A DNA stretch of 64,000 nucleotides, from positions 1 through 64,000 of the forward strand of contig JAUIMB010000009.1 in assembly GCA_030432635.1 (NCBI GenBank). The letters run 5' to 3'. A model generated the notes under the pieces. It worked only from the letters and a program-made list of their open reading frames with translations, had not been told where the DNA came from and searched no databases. Below are positions 6,912-16,400 of the stretch, piece by piece; position 1 is the first letter of the stretch; each line of letters begins with the position of its first letter. Source of the stretch: Bacteroidia bacterium (GTDB lineage: Bacteria > Bacteroidota > Bacteroidia > Flavobacteriales > Flavobacteriaceae). The position numbers and the translations under genes are program-made.

Positions 6912-8594
6912 TCAATCCAACACATATTCCAAAGGTTGGCCAATTGCTCCATTTGGAAAACTAATACCAAGCAATGCAGATATGGTTGGTGCGATATCTG
7001 AAATCTCAGTTCTTTTGTAAGTACTTCCTTGATGTATTCCTTTTCCGTAGAAAAGTAAGGGTACATGTGTATCATAATTCAAGCCACTGCCATGAGTAGA
7101 GCCTGTGCGACTGTAAGCGATATGTGCAATGTCATCAACAACCAAAACATCTCCTGAGCGTTTTTGATTGAATCCATTTTGCAATAGAGCCTCAATACCT
7201 GTTGTAAAATTAGTGCTGTTCATTGCTGTTGCCGTATAGACCTTTGCAATATGTAAATAGCTAATCTGTTCATCGACAAGTGCCTGTTCAACATCATGAA
7301 GGTTTAAACCCAATTCCTTAAGTTTAGCCTTATTTAAAAATATTTGGTTATTGCTTATATTCTCTACGATATCTGTGGTACCATACGTGTCTTTTAGAAA
7401 TTTTTGGAATTGTGCCTTGCGATCATTGTAGTTTAAATATCCTGAAGGAACCTTAACACTTTGCAAATATGCTGGCACATCAATAGCACCATGATCTGCA
7501 GTTAGAAATACGGTATATTCGTTCGCTCCCACTTGTTCATCAAGGTATTGGAACAAACGTTCAAGATCCTTATCTAGTCTTATATAGGTATCTTCAATTT
7601 CCTTAGAATTCACACCAAAATTATGGCCAATATAATCAGTACTAGAGTAACTTATCGCCAAGACATCAGTGACACCATCTTGTCCAAGCTGTTCACCTTG
7701 AATGGCAGCAATGGCAAAATCTGTTGTTAGGCTATTACCAAAAGGTGTTGATTTTAATATATCAAAACCTCGATTCTCATCCTTTAAAATTTTCAGATCA
7801 TATGGAAAAGTAGCATTCTCCTTTCCACTAAATCCACCTTCAAAGGCATTTAAATCACTTCCGCTTTCTGTATAAGTAGAAATATCATACATCGTATCCC
7901 AAACCTTGAAATAAGATGCTGCGGTTTCCGAACTATTGAAATCAATAACCCATTTAGGAAGTTTTTTCATGTAAAAGGAACTGGATATCCATACACCTTC
8001 ATCACGACCATGGAACCAATATGCTGCATTGGCTGTATGGCCTGCAGGAAGAACAGCTCCTCGATCCTTCATCGAAATACCTATGGTTTTTCCTCGCATT
8101 TGGGTAAACAACCGGTTTTCATCTGAAAAGGTAGTCGTTAACATTCGATGTGGTGACATTTTACCAGCATCATCCAAAGTACCAATTGATGTTACATTAT
8201 CATCAGATGCACAGTACACTTCAGATTTAATTTGTTTGTCATACCAATTGTTCCCAATAATACCATGGTATTTTGGTGTAGTTCCAGTATAAATCGATGC
8301 ATGTCCAGGACCAGTATATGTTGGGATGTAATTAAAATGATTGTTCTTACAATTGAAGCCTTGGTTAATCATCCGTTTAAATCCGCCTTCACCAAACTTA
8401 TCAGAAAAACGTGTGAGGTAGTCGTATCGCATCTGGTCAACAACAATGCCTATCACAAGTTTTGGGTTAGAAGCAGAATACCTACTGTTTTGGGTACTTG
8501 ATGTGAAATCGTTATTGGTCGAAGCCACATTTTGCGATTGACACGACGTCATAAAAAACAATGACAATCCAAGGACTACTATGCGTCTAAACAT
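6912..8594 (-). CDS. pafA: PafA-like alkaline phosphatase (lipoprotein)
   Basis: A 560-aa alkaline-phosphatase superfamily enzyme expected to hydrolyse phosphate monoesters outside the cytoplasm. The N-terminus has a lipoprotein signal with lipobox MTSC (Cys18). The metal-site region starts at VVDQMRYDYL (D53). The nucleophile is probably T94 in PTYTGPGHAS, with N115 in HGIIGNN. K176 and R178 in MKDRGA match the Lys-x-Arg pair that marks PafA-type phosphate-irrepressible phosphatases. Downstream metal ligands appear in TADHGAID and GSTHGSG. PafA enzymes in Bacteroidota are known for activity without calcium and without strong phosphate repression. The gene stands alone, with a promoter box at 8615-8622 and a leader of about 15 nt. 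A phosphodiesterase of the nucleotide pyrophosphatase type is less likely because of the KDR motif. Confidence 0.88.
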   Translation of the reverse strand: MFRRIVVLGLSLFFMTSCQSQNVASTNNDFTSSTQNSRYSASNPKLVIGIVVDQMRYDYLTRFSDKFGEGGFKRMINQGFNCKNNHFNYIPTYTGPGHASIYTGTTPKYHGIIGNNWYDKQIKSEVYCASDDNVTSIGTLDDAGKMSPHRMLTTTFSDENRLFTQMRGKTIGISMKDRGAVLPAGHTANAAYWFHGRDEGVWISSSFYMKKLPKWVIDFNSSETAASYFKVWDTMYDISTYTESGSDLNAFEGGFSGKENATFPYDLKILKDENRGFDILKSTPFGNSLTTDFAIAAIQGEQLGQDGVTDVLAISYSSTDYIGHNFGVNSKEIEDTYIRLDKDLERLFQYLDEQVGANEYTVFLTADHGAIDVPAYLQSVKVPSGYLNYNDRKAQFQKFLKDTYGTTDIVENISNNQIFLNKAKLKELGLNLHDVEQALVDEQISYLHIAKVYTATAMNSTNFTTGIEALLQNGFNQKRSGDVLVVDDIAHIAYSRTGSTHGSGLNYDTHVPLLFYGKGIHQGSTYKRTEISDIAPTISALLGISFPNGAIGQPLEYVLD

Positions 8595-8614
8595 AAGATC
8601 TAAAAATTTAACTC

Positions 8615-8622
8615 CAAAAATA
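8615..8622 (-). promoter_or_regulatory. -7 box (TATTTTTG) of the PafA-like gene
   Basis: The minus strand reads TATTTTTG, a full match to TAnnTTTG, 20 bp upstream of the start codon. The expected transcription start is about 8609. Confidence 0.55.
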
Positions 8623-8694
8623 CAGATTTTAATTCATCATCTTTTAACCTAAAGGTTAAGAACTCGTCTTAATTTTTTACTTTAGCGGTAACGA

Positions 8695-9441
8695 ATGATT
8701 GCTATGACATACCTACACAATATTGGTAAATATTTTATAATGATTGGCGAAATGTTTCGCAAACCAACCAAATGGTCTGTGATGCGTACGCTTATCTTAA
8801 AAGATATTGATGATCTCATCATTGGATCATTGGGAATTGTTGCCTTTATTTCATTTTTTGTTGGTGGTGTTGTAACTATTCAAACTGCCTTAAACATCAG
8901 CAATCCGCTCATCCCAAAATACCTTGTTGGTTTTGCGACACGACAATCGGTAATTTTAGAGTTTGCGCCTACATTTATCTCCATTATCATGGCTGGTAAA
9001 GTAGGTTCTTTTATTACTTCCAGTATAGGAACTATGCGAGTTACCGAACAAATCGACGCACTCGAAGTGATGGGTATTAACGCTTTGAATTATTTAGTGT
9101 TTCCAAAATTCATTGCACTAATGTTATATCCTTTCGTGATTTCCATTGCTATGTTTTTAGGTATTATTGGTGGTATGGCTGCTTGTGTGTATGGCGGATT
9201 TAGCACTTTGGAAGATTATATTGTTGGTGTACAAACCGATTTCATTCCATTTCATATCACCTATGCCTTCATTAAGACCTTTGTCTTTGCGTTTGTTCTA
9301 GCTACCATTCCGTCATTTTATGGTTATTACATGAAGGGAGGCGCTCTTGAAGTAGGAAAAGCCAGCACCACATCCTTTGTATGGACAAGTGTTGTCATCA
9401 TCTTGTTAAATTATATATTAACCCAACTTTTACTTAGCTAA
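8695..9441 (+). CDS. mlaE: MlaE-family lipid transporter permease
   Basis: Integral membrane permease (248 aa) of the MlaE/YrbE family, which moves phospholipid between the two membranes as part of MlaFEDB-type ABC transporters. Characteristic segments are FFVGGVVTIQTA, the cytoplasmic-loop region GTMRVTEQIDALEVMGINAL and five or so hydrophobic helices. The start at 8695 (MIAMTYLHNIGKYF) was kept; an ATG three codons on (8704) is an equally plausible start. A 7-of-8 promoter box TACTTTAG lies at 8678-8685, leaving only a very short leader. The stop codon overlaps the ATP-binding gene by 1 bp, so the pair is co-translated. No mlaD-type MCE gene lies nearby. Confidence 0.92.
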   Translation: MIAMTYLHNIGKYFIMIGEMFRKPTKWSVMRTLILKDIDDLIIGSLGIVAFISFFVGGVVTIQTALNISNPLIPKYLVGFATRQSVILEFAPTFISIIMAGKVGSFITSSIGTMRVTEQIDALEVMGINALNYLVFPKFIALMLYPFVISIAMFLGIIGGMAACVYGGFSTLEDYIVGVQTDFIPFHITYAFIKTFVFAFVLATIPSFYGYYMKGGALEVGKASTTSFVWTSVVIILLNYILTQLLLS

Positions 9442-10205
9442 TGATTGAAGTTAAAGACTTACACAAGTCCTTTGGTGATGCCCATATCCTGAAAGGTATT
9501 TCGACGTCTTTTGAAAAAGGCAAGACCAGTTTGGTCATAGGGCAAAGTGGTTCGGGAAAGACTGTTTTTCTTAAATGCTTATTAGGTTTGTTCCATCCAG
9601 AAGAAGGCACAATCGCTTATGATGGAAAGATCTATTCCGAACTCTCTGTGGACGAAAAACGTAATCTTAGAGCAGAAATGGGCATGGTATTTCAAGGAAG
9701 TGCTTTATTTGATTCGATGACCATATTGGAAAATGTAATGTTTCCTTTGCGCATGTTCACCAGGCAGAGTAAAAGCGAAATGGAAGATCGCGCAGATTTT
9801 GTTCTTAAGCGTGTCAATCTGGAAGGTGCGCATCATAAAATGCCCAGTGAAGCTTCTGGTGGAATGCAAAAACGTGTTGCCATAGCCAGAGCGATCGTAA
9901 ACAATCCTAAATATCTGTTTTGTGATGAGCCTAATTCTGGACTTGATCCCAAAACAGCCATCGTTATCGACAATCTCATTCAAGAGATCACAGATGAGTA
10001 TAATATCACCACAATTATCAACTCCCATGATATGAACTCAGTTATGGAAATTGGTGAAAAAATTGTATTCTTAAAAGACGGACTCAAAGCTTGGGAAGGT
10101 TCCAATGCAACCATTTTCAAAACCGATAACGAAGCCGTCACCAATTTTGTGTACTCTTCGGAGTTGTTCAAGAAGGTTCGGAAAATGTATCTTGATGAAA
10201 ACTAA
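9441..10205 (+). CDS. mlaF: MlaF-family ABC transporter ATP-binding protein
   Basis: ATPase subunit (254 aa) that powers the MlaE-type lipid transporter encoded immediately upstream (1-bp overlap, ATGA-like TAATG junction). Walker A is GQSGSGKT (about residues 33-40), the signature is ASGGMQKRVAIARA, Walker B is YLFCDEPNSGLDP and the switch histidine is in INSHDMNS. Length and motifs match MlaF, also called YrbF. The stop codon is only 3 bp from the stop of the convergent DUF389 gene, leaving no room for a dedicated terminator. Confidence 0.92.
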   Translation: MIEVKDLHKSFGDAHILKGISTSFEKGKTSLVIGQSGSGKTVFLKCLLGLFHPEEGTIAYDGKIYSELSVDEKRNLRAEMGMVFQGSALFDSMTILENVMFPLRMFTRQSKSEMEDRADFVLKRVNLEGAHHKMPSEASGGMQKRVAIARAIVNNPKYLFCDEPNSGLDPKTAIVIDNLIQEITDEYNITTIINSHDMNSVMEIGEKIVFLKDGLKAWEGSNATIFKTDNEAVTNFVYSSELFKKVRKMYLDEN

Positions 10206-10208
10206 ATT

Positions 10209-11693
10209 CTAGTTTCTTCTTATCACAATTGTATCCGTTTGGAGTTCTTTTTGCAACCATTCTTGCAACTCTTTTTCCTTAATGAGAACAATACTATCGG
10301 TTAATGCCACTTTCCAACGTACATTGGCAACGGTAACCGTATCGATATTAATAAAATCCTTGGATTCTAGCATTTTAGAATATCCGAAAAACTCCAAATC
10401 ATTAAATCGCACTTTAGCATCTCGAGACAAATTTGTAAACGACACCGAATTTGCAGTCGCATTTTTGGATTCGATTTGCTTGTTCAAATTGGTAATATTT
10501 GTTTGCAATTGTTCAACCTGTTGCTGAAGTCCAGCAATAATCAAATCTTTCTGGTCAAGGTCTTGATAAGCTCTATCTAGGGACTGTGATAAGCGATCAG
10601 CATTTCTAGTTTTATTCGCGTTGATCACAATTTCAAAATCCTGAAGATTTTCATAATTACGTTTTTCATTTTGAAGATCTGAAATCATTTCATCACTGAC
10701 ATCTCCATTGAAGTAAAAACTGATCTTTTTAGCATCAGGATCCAAGTTCTTTCTTTGCAACCAAAGGTTCGGATTTGATTCGATTTCGTTTTCAACAAAA
10801 TTTTTAAAATCCCGTTCGTACCTATTCTCCTGAAGCACTTTTAAGAATGTCCAAATCGCTGGAACCATTACCACAATTGCGATTAATGTAGCAAGTCTTG
10901 CAATTCGTTTACGTTTTTTGGAATTTGCATATTTCAGCATTGGAAAACGCAATATTTTCAAAACCAAAAATGTAGCCAATGCAATGAATATTGTGTTTAT
11001 ACTAAATAGGTACATGGCACCACCAAAGTATTCCCAATTGCCTTTCGCTAATCCATAACCAGCAGTACAAAGTGGTGGCATTAATGCTGTAGCGATAGCC
11101 ACACCAAAGATTACAGAAGCAATAGTGCCCTTTTTAGTTCGTGCAATGATCAATGCCAAACCACCAAAAAATGCAATGAGTACGTCTCGAATATCTGGAC
11201 GTGTTCTTCCTAAAAGTTCTGAGGTATCTTCACTAAGGGGAAACAGCCAAAAAAACAAAAATGCGGTCAATAAACTCAGAACAATCATTGTCGCTAAGTT
11301 GATCAACGATTTTCTCAAAGTGAAGATATCATTAATGGCAATAGCCATTCCAACACCTAAAATCGGACCCATAAGAGGTGAAATAAGCATGGCACCAATA
11401 ACCACAGCTGTAGAATTGGCATTTAATCCAACCGATGCTACCATGATGGAACACACCAAGATCCAAGCTGTTGCTCCTTTGAAAGGAATATCGTTTTTAA
11501 TCGCTTCGATGGTGGCATCGCGATCAGTATCGTGCCTAAAGTCCAATAACTCATTTAAGAACTGTTTTGAACTTTGCCAAAGTCCTTCAGCATCTTTACG
11601 TACAGCTTCCTTGGATTGCTCAACAGCTTTATCTTTTTCGGCTTTTACTTCTTCCTCAGAAAAATTGAATTTATTTTCTTTTTGTTCTTCCAT
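10209..11693 (-). CDS. DUF389 multi-pass membrane protein with coiled-coil tail
   Basis: A 494-aa membrane protein of the DUF389 family, whose function is unknown. The core at about residues 72-290 contains NSTAVVIGAMLISPLMGPILG and ATALMPPLCTAGYGLAKG, both hallmark segments, and about six to seven membrane helices. The N-terminal 70 residues are highly charged. After the last helix (near VVMVPAIWTFLKV) comes a soluble C-terminal part with a coiled coil at about 365-415. It is the last gene of a minus-strand run that starts with the haloperoxidase fusion. The gap to the guanylyltransferase gene is 29 bp, so co-transcription is likely though no functional link is known. Confidence 0.88.
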   Translation of the reverse strand: MEEQKENKFNFSEEEVKAEKDKAVEQSKEAVRKDAEGLWQSSKQFLNELLDFRHDTDRDATIEAIKNDIPFKGATAWILVCSIMVASVGLNANSTAVVIGAMLISPLMGPILGVGMAIAINDIFTLRKSLINLATMIVLSLLTAFLFFWLFPLSEDTSELLGRTRPDIRDVLIAFFGGLALIIARTKKGTIASVIFGVAIATALMPPLCTAGYGLAKGNWEYFGGAMYLFSINTIFIALATFLVLKILRFPMLKYANSKKRKRIARLATLIAIVVMVPAIWTFLKVLQENRYERDFKNFVENEIESNPNLWLQRKNLDPDAKKISFYFNGDVSDEMISDLQNEKRNYENLQDFEIVINANKTRNADRLSQSLDRAYQDLDQKDLIIAGLQQQVEQLQTNITNLNKQIESKNATANSVSFTNLSRDAKVRFNDLEFFGYSKMLESKDFINIDTVTVANVRWKVALTDSIVLIKEKELQEWLQKELQTDTIVIRRN

Positions 11694-11722
11694 TGTCTAA
11701 ATGCTAAAGACATTTCGTCTAT

Positions 11723-12808
11723 TTATCCGTAATGTTCCCCAAATTGATCTTTCACACCTTGAAGAACTTTTTTTATATCCTGTTCCTTTGCTTTTGGAAA
11801 GATAAGCAAAACTTCGTCTTTATCAACAATGATATAATCGTTAAGACCATCAATCACAACAACCTTATCAGAAGTGGTTCGAATCATATTTCCAGAAGCA
11901 TCCTCAGTTAATGTTTTGGCATTGACCACAGCATTACCATCACTATCTATTGGTAATTTATCATAAAGGCTTCCCCAAGTTCCTAGATCATTCCAGTCAA
12001 AAGTTGCAGGAATCACATAGACGTTTTTCGAGTGCTCCATGATGGCATAATCCACTGAGATATTCTCTGCCTTGCTATAATTATCACGAATAAAATCGTC
12101 CTCAAAATCAGTGTTATATGCCTCATAACCAGCTTCAAATAACTGAAACAAAGTTGGTTGATTACCCTTAAAGGCCTTGATAACACTTTGCACACTCCAC
12201 ATAAAAATACCAGCATTCCATAGGAAGTTTCCTTGGGAAATAAATGACTTTGCTGTTTCATAATCAGGCTTTTCACGAAACTGACGTACTGGATTAATAT
12301 TTTGGTTAGAGGATGTTTCAAACTCTATGTAACCATATCCTGTATTGGGAAACGTAGGTGCTATACCTAAAGTCATTAAGGCATCATTCTGTTCACAGAA
12401 ATCAAATGCTTGCTGAACATTATCAGTAAATGCGTCTTCATCTTCAATCCAATGGTCACTTGGAGCGACAATCATGATAGCGTCCTTATTTTCTTTCTGG
12501 ATTTTCAACGATGCGTATAAAATACAAGGTGCTGTATTGCGCATTGCAGGCTCCAAAACTACTTGCCGACTAGTGACTTCAGGCAATTGCTCAAATACTA
12601 AGTCATTATATCGCTCATTGGTAAGAATAAAAATATTTTCAATTGGGATGAGTTTCGACAGTCGGTAGAACGTTTTTTGTATCAAGGTATGGCCTGTACC
12701 TAACATATCGTGAAATTGCTTAGGAAAATCCTGCGTACTCACTGGCCAAAATCTAGACCCAACACCACCAGCCATTAAAATCGCATAATAGTTTTTATTA
12801 TTTTTCAT
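11723..12808 (-). CDS. manC: Mannose-1-phosphate guanylyltransferase
   Basis: Makes GDP-mannose from mannose-1-phosphate and GTP in the cytoplasm, for mannose, fucose or related residues of surface glycans. The nucleotide-binding signature GGVGSRFWP with FPKQF follows at residues 14-31. Later features are LEPAMRNTAPC, VAPSDHW (metal-site Asp), REKPD and NAGIFMW. At 361 aa it has the guanylyltransferase domain and a short C-terminal segment but not the phosphomannose isomerase domain of bifunctional enzymes (about 470 aa). It sits between the sprT-like gene (21 bp upstream) and the DUF389 gene, apart from the glycan cluster beginning at 21096. Confidence 0.92.
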   Translation of the reverse strand: MKNNKNYYAILMAGGVGSRFWPVSTQDFPKQFHDMLGTGHTLIQKTFYRLSKLIPIENIFILTNERYNDLVFEQLPEVTSRQVVLEPAMRNTAPCILYASLKIQKENKDAIMIVAPSDHWIEDEDAFTDNVQQAFDFCEQNDALMTLGIAPTFPNTGYGYIEFETSSNQNINPVRQFREKPDYETAKSFISQGNFLWNAGIFMWSVQSVIKAFKGNQPTLFQLFEAGYEAYNTDFEDDFIRDNYSKAENISVDYAIMEHSKNVYVIPATFDWNDLGTWGSLYDKLPIDSDGNAVVNAKTLTEDASGNMIRTTSDKVVVIDGLNDYIIVDKDEVLLIFPKAKEQDIKKVLQGVKDQFGEHYG

Positions 12809-12829
12809 GTATGACTTAAAGAATTCTAA

Positions 12830-13429
12830 TTAATAATCTAAAACATCAACTTCAGCATTTGGATTAAACAAATAGATTCTACCTGTTGCCACCTCAGTGC
12901 ATTCGTATCGTTTCACACGTTTATTGCCTTTTTTAAAAACCCTTCCATTGTACAATTTAAAATTAATACCAAAAGGCACTTCAAAAATATAGGTTTTATC
13001 GTTAGGTTCATCAAATTGCTTAAGCGCCAAAGCCAAATCTGCATCAGTATCACTACTAGCTTTTGGATTTTTGAAATGTTTGGCGAGCAGAGGTAACATT
13101 TCCGAAGGAAAAATCTCAGGATTCAAAAAAGGCAACATCATGCCCTGGAATGTACGCTTCCATTCAATACCATGCGGTTTTATAGTTCTTCCATAGGTCA
13201 TGAATGCCTCTAGATGTGCTATTTCATGAACTAGCGTTATTAAAAAGCGGTAGGGATTTAAGTTTGCGTTTACGGTAATTTGGTGCTTTCCGTTGGGCAA
13301 TCGCTTATAATCGCCATGTTTCGTTTTGCGCTCCTTTTTCACTTTTACTATGACTTGTTCATGATTTAAAAGTGCTTCTACTTTAGGTAAGGCGCTCTGT
13401 GGAATGTAGGATTGAAGCGAATGTATCAT
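12830..13429 (-). CDS. SprT-like zinc metalloprotein
   Basis: A 199-aa SprT/Spartan-like protein. The metal-binding helix is VHEIAHLEAF (HExxH at about residues 67-71), with a third ligand histidine in KPHGIEWKRTF. The C-terminal half contains the short cysteine-poor segment VKRYECTEVATGRIYLFNP rather than the four-cysteine zinc ribbon of SprT proper. In eukaryotes the family removes DNA-protein crosslinks; the bacterial role is poorly known. It starts 5 bp after the stop of the giant haloperoxidase fusion and is followed by manC at 21 bp, so it lies within that operon. Confidence 0.85.
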   Translation of the reverse strand: MIHSLQSYIPQSALPKVEALLNHEQVIVKVKKERKTKHGDYKRLPNGKHQITVNANLNPYRFLITLVHEIAHLEAFMTYGRTIKPHGIEWKRTFQGMMLPFLNPEIFPSEMLPLLAKHFKNPKASSDTDADLALALKQFDEPNDKTYIFEVPFGINFKLYNGRVFKKGNKRVKRYECTEVATGRIYLFNPNAEVDVLDY

Positions 13430-13434
13430 ATAGT

Positions 13435-16400
13435 TTATTCGTTCTTTATTACAATCAGCTTCGTTTCATCATTTATATTGAGGAAATAAGTTCCTGTTGA
13501 CGTTCCCTCAGGAAACCTAATGGTTGTGACTGCACCAAATTGATTGAATTTCTTGGGTAAGATATTTGTTTGACGACCTCTAATATCAAACACAGAAATG
13601 ACATCACTTTCTGAAGTACCTGTGATATAGATTTCATTATTAATGACTGGGTTTGGATAAACGAGCTGCTCACGGACTTCCATTATCGTTTGTTCTCCGC
13701 TAAAATAAGGCACAGCAAAGTCGAAAGTGTTGTTACCTACTTGTTCTCCAATAAACCGTCCTGGAATATCATCTGCTGGTGGGTGGATGCCTCCCCAAAT
13801 TCTTGATAAGCTTGTTTGATCAGATGCATCCCTATATGTTGCCCACTGCAATTTGACATCCACAGAAGGCCCTTGTTCAAATACCAAAAAGTCGTTCTGT
13901 TTAGCCACAAACTCACCTACTCCTCCAGGGAAAAACGGACTTCCCGTTATTCTTGTGAGCACTTCGGAAGCTGCTCTAGAATACGTGGAATGGCCAGATA
14001 CATAACCTGCAAAAGGTGGTGTAACAAAAGTTGGTCTTTGGTAAGGCCACCAATTTTCTGCCAAAATCCAATCAACACCAGCTATATCTATGGATTCATC
14101 TTCAATATAATCAGGTCCTTTCCAGGTATAAAGTTTAATCTTACCAACATGTTCATCATTCTGTCCTCGTAATGGATCAAAAGGACCAACAGTTTCCACA
14201 TAACCATCCAAAAGTGGAATACCAGCAACGTGATAATTATCTAAAGTTTGGTCAGTGCTTTGGCCAAGAAGTGCCATATTACGTATGGCAGAAATTGGAC
14301 GCACATAATCATACCATCCTTTAACGCTCCATGCTGAAATTGCTGCGTCATGCATGGCACCACCTAAAATAAAATAGCATTTGACATCCCATTCAAGATC
14401 ATTCAGTATCTCGCCTTCTCCTTCAAATCGCTTTTCCAACTGTGGATGTTCATTGACATAATTCATGATTGTAAACCAATGTCCTGGAGGTGTCTCAGAG
14501 TCTGGACCATCAGCCCAAAACTCAGCCAAGACCCTAGCATAGTCACCACGAGGCACAATTTGTGGTTCATAAGCTTGGCCAGTAATAGGATTTATGGCAT
14601 GACCTTCTCCAATATCGCCTCCTTCAATTACATTATAGAAATCTGGATAATCGTTATAACTGGTAGGAAATGCAGATATATCTGTATTGCCAATAGCACC
14701 AGGTGAAATATCCCACAACACTCCATCATTAGGATCAAGATGTGAACCCCAAATTGACACCATTGAAAATCCAAGTTTGTAAGCATCGCTTGAAGCATCT
14801 TCTTGGGTCAAATTTAAATAAGGCGGATCGCTAGGGTCATTATACACTCTATATGACCCTTCTTCCCGTTGATATACATGACTATCTTCATGAGTCATGG
14901 CAAAAGGGTATACATTTCCCCATTCTGGACTTAAGAAATCAATCGTCGAACCTTCGATAAGGTTTCCACTTTGGTCAATAAAAGTGTCTAAACTCAAGGC
15001 TTGCCATCGGTTAGGATCATTCATCATTGTTATTGTTGGAACACCAGGACCTAAGGGCTGATTCACTGGAAGGTAATAGGCATTACCAAAAGCATCGAGT
15101 TCCCTAGAACCATCTCCATTTCCGTAAACAATTAAACTCTGGGCAACAAAATTTCCCAATGCAGCTGCATTTCCGAATTGATATAAGGTCGAAGTCGTCT
15201 CAATATCATATCCCAATTGTTCCATAACCAAATCGAAGAGCGCTAATGAGCGTTCTGCATTTGGAGAGTTTTGGAAACGATAACTAAGTAAGCGATACAT
15301 CGCATAGCTGATTGCCTTATGTTGTGACGTCTCAATACTTTCGGCTGGAATAAAATCTTCTAACTCGGTAGTAAAGTTATTGACTGTGTTTCCTATTAGG
15401 TATGGCTGGGCTTCATTGTCATATATTGCCCAAATATCGTACATGGCAACACTAGAGTGGAATAAATTACGAGCATGAACTGTTGGTCTTGCAAAATCGT
15501 TTCTAATCGCTTCGAGTAAAACCTCATTCCACAATCTTGCTATCGACACATCATCGGGAAGGTCTGCTGCACTTAAACTAATGGAAAGTTGTTGCTCTTC
15601 ACTAAAACAATCTCCATCATATTCCCTGACACTTACAGTTCCCATTTCATCCAAAGCCCATTTTACGGTTATGGTATTTGTATTTTGGCCTTCGATGATT
15701 TCACCTCCAGAAACGGTCCAAATAGCTGAAGAACCCGATTCTGTTGGATAGGAATAATCTTCTATACTTAAAAATCCGGAAGACTGTGCTCCGGAAATCT
15801 GATTGGCATTCAGGTATGTACAGGAACCATCGTCAATAGTGGCTTCAGGATTATAAGTGCAAGAAAAAGGATCTAAACAACCATATATTTTTTGGCTTGG
15901 AACAATATCTAAGGTGGTGACACCAGCTCCTTCAATTGCCCTAATGGTGGTATTCAATTCTAAATCCTGGTAAGTTTCCACTAGTCCAGAAGGCCATTTG
16001 ATCTTGAGTTCCTGAATTTGATCGTTCTCAGCCAATCCGAAATGAACCGATTGAAGGCTTTGCGACAAAAAGCCAACACCTGTATAATAGCGTTTGAGCA
16101 CACCTGAAGTTGTCGTCATGGTCAAGGTTGTTCCAATGGCATCACGATTAGACTCTGTACCCTGTAGCATGATCTTAAACCAATTTAAGGTGCTTTCCTC
16201 ATCAAAATTGAGAAGTTTGTTTTCAAATAACATGGAAGGCTGATCGGCATTTGTAACAAACATATCCAAATCACCATCGTTGTCATAATCCCAATCCACT
16301 GCCTCTACACTTTCTGTAAGAGCATTAAAATTTAAGGCCTCGGAAACATCTTCAAAACCAGACATTCCTTCAGAAGCTAAGTTCCTATAATACACGTTAG

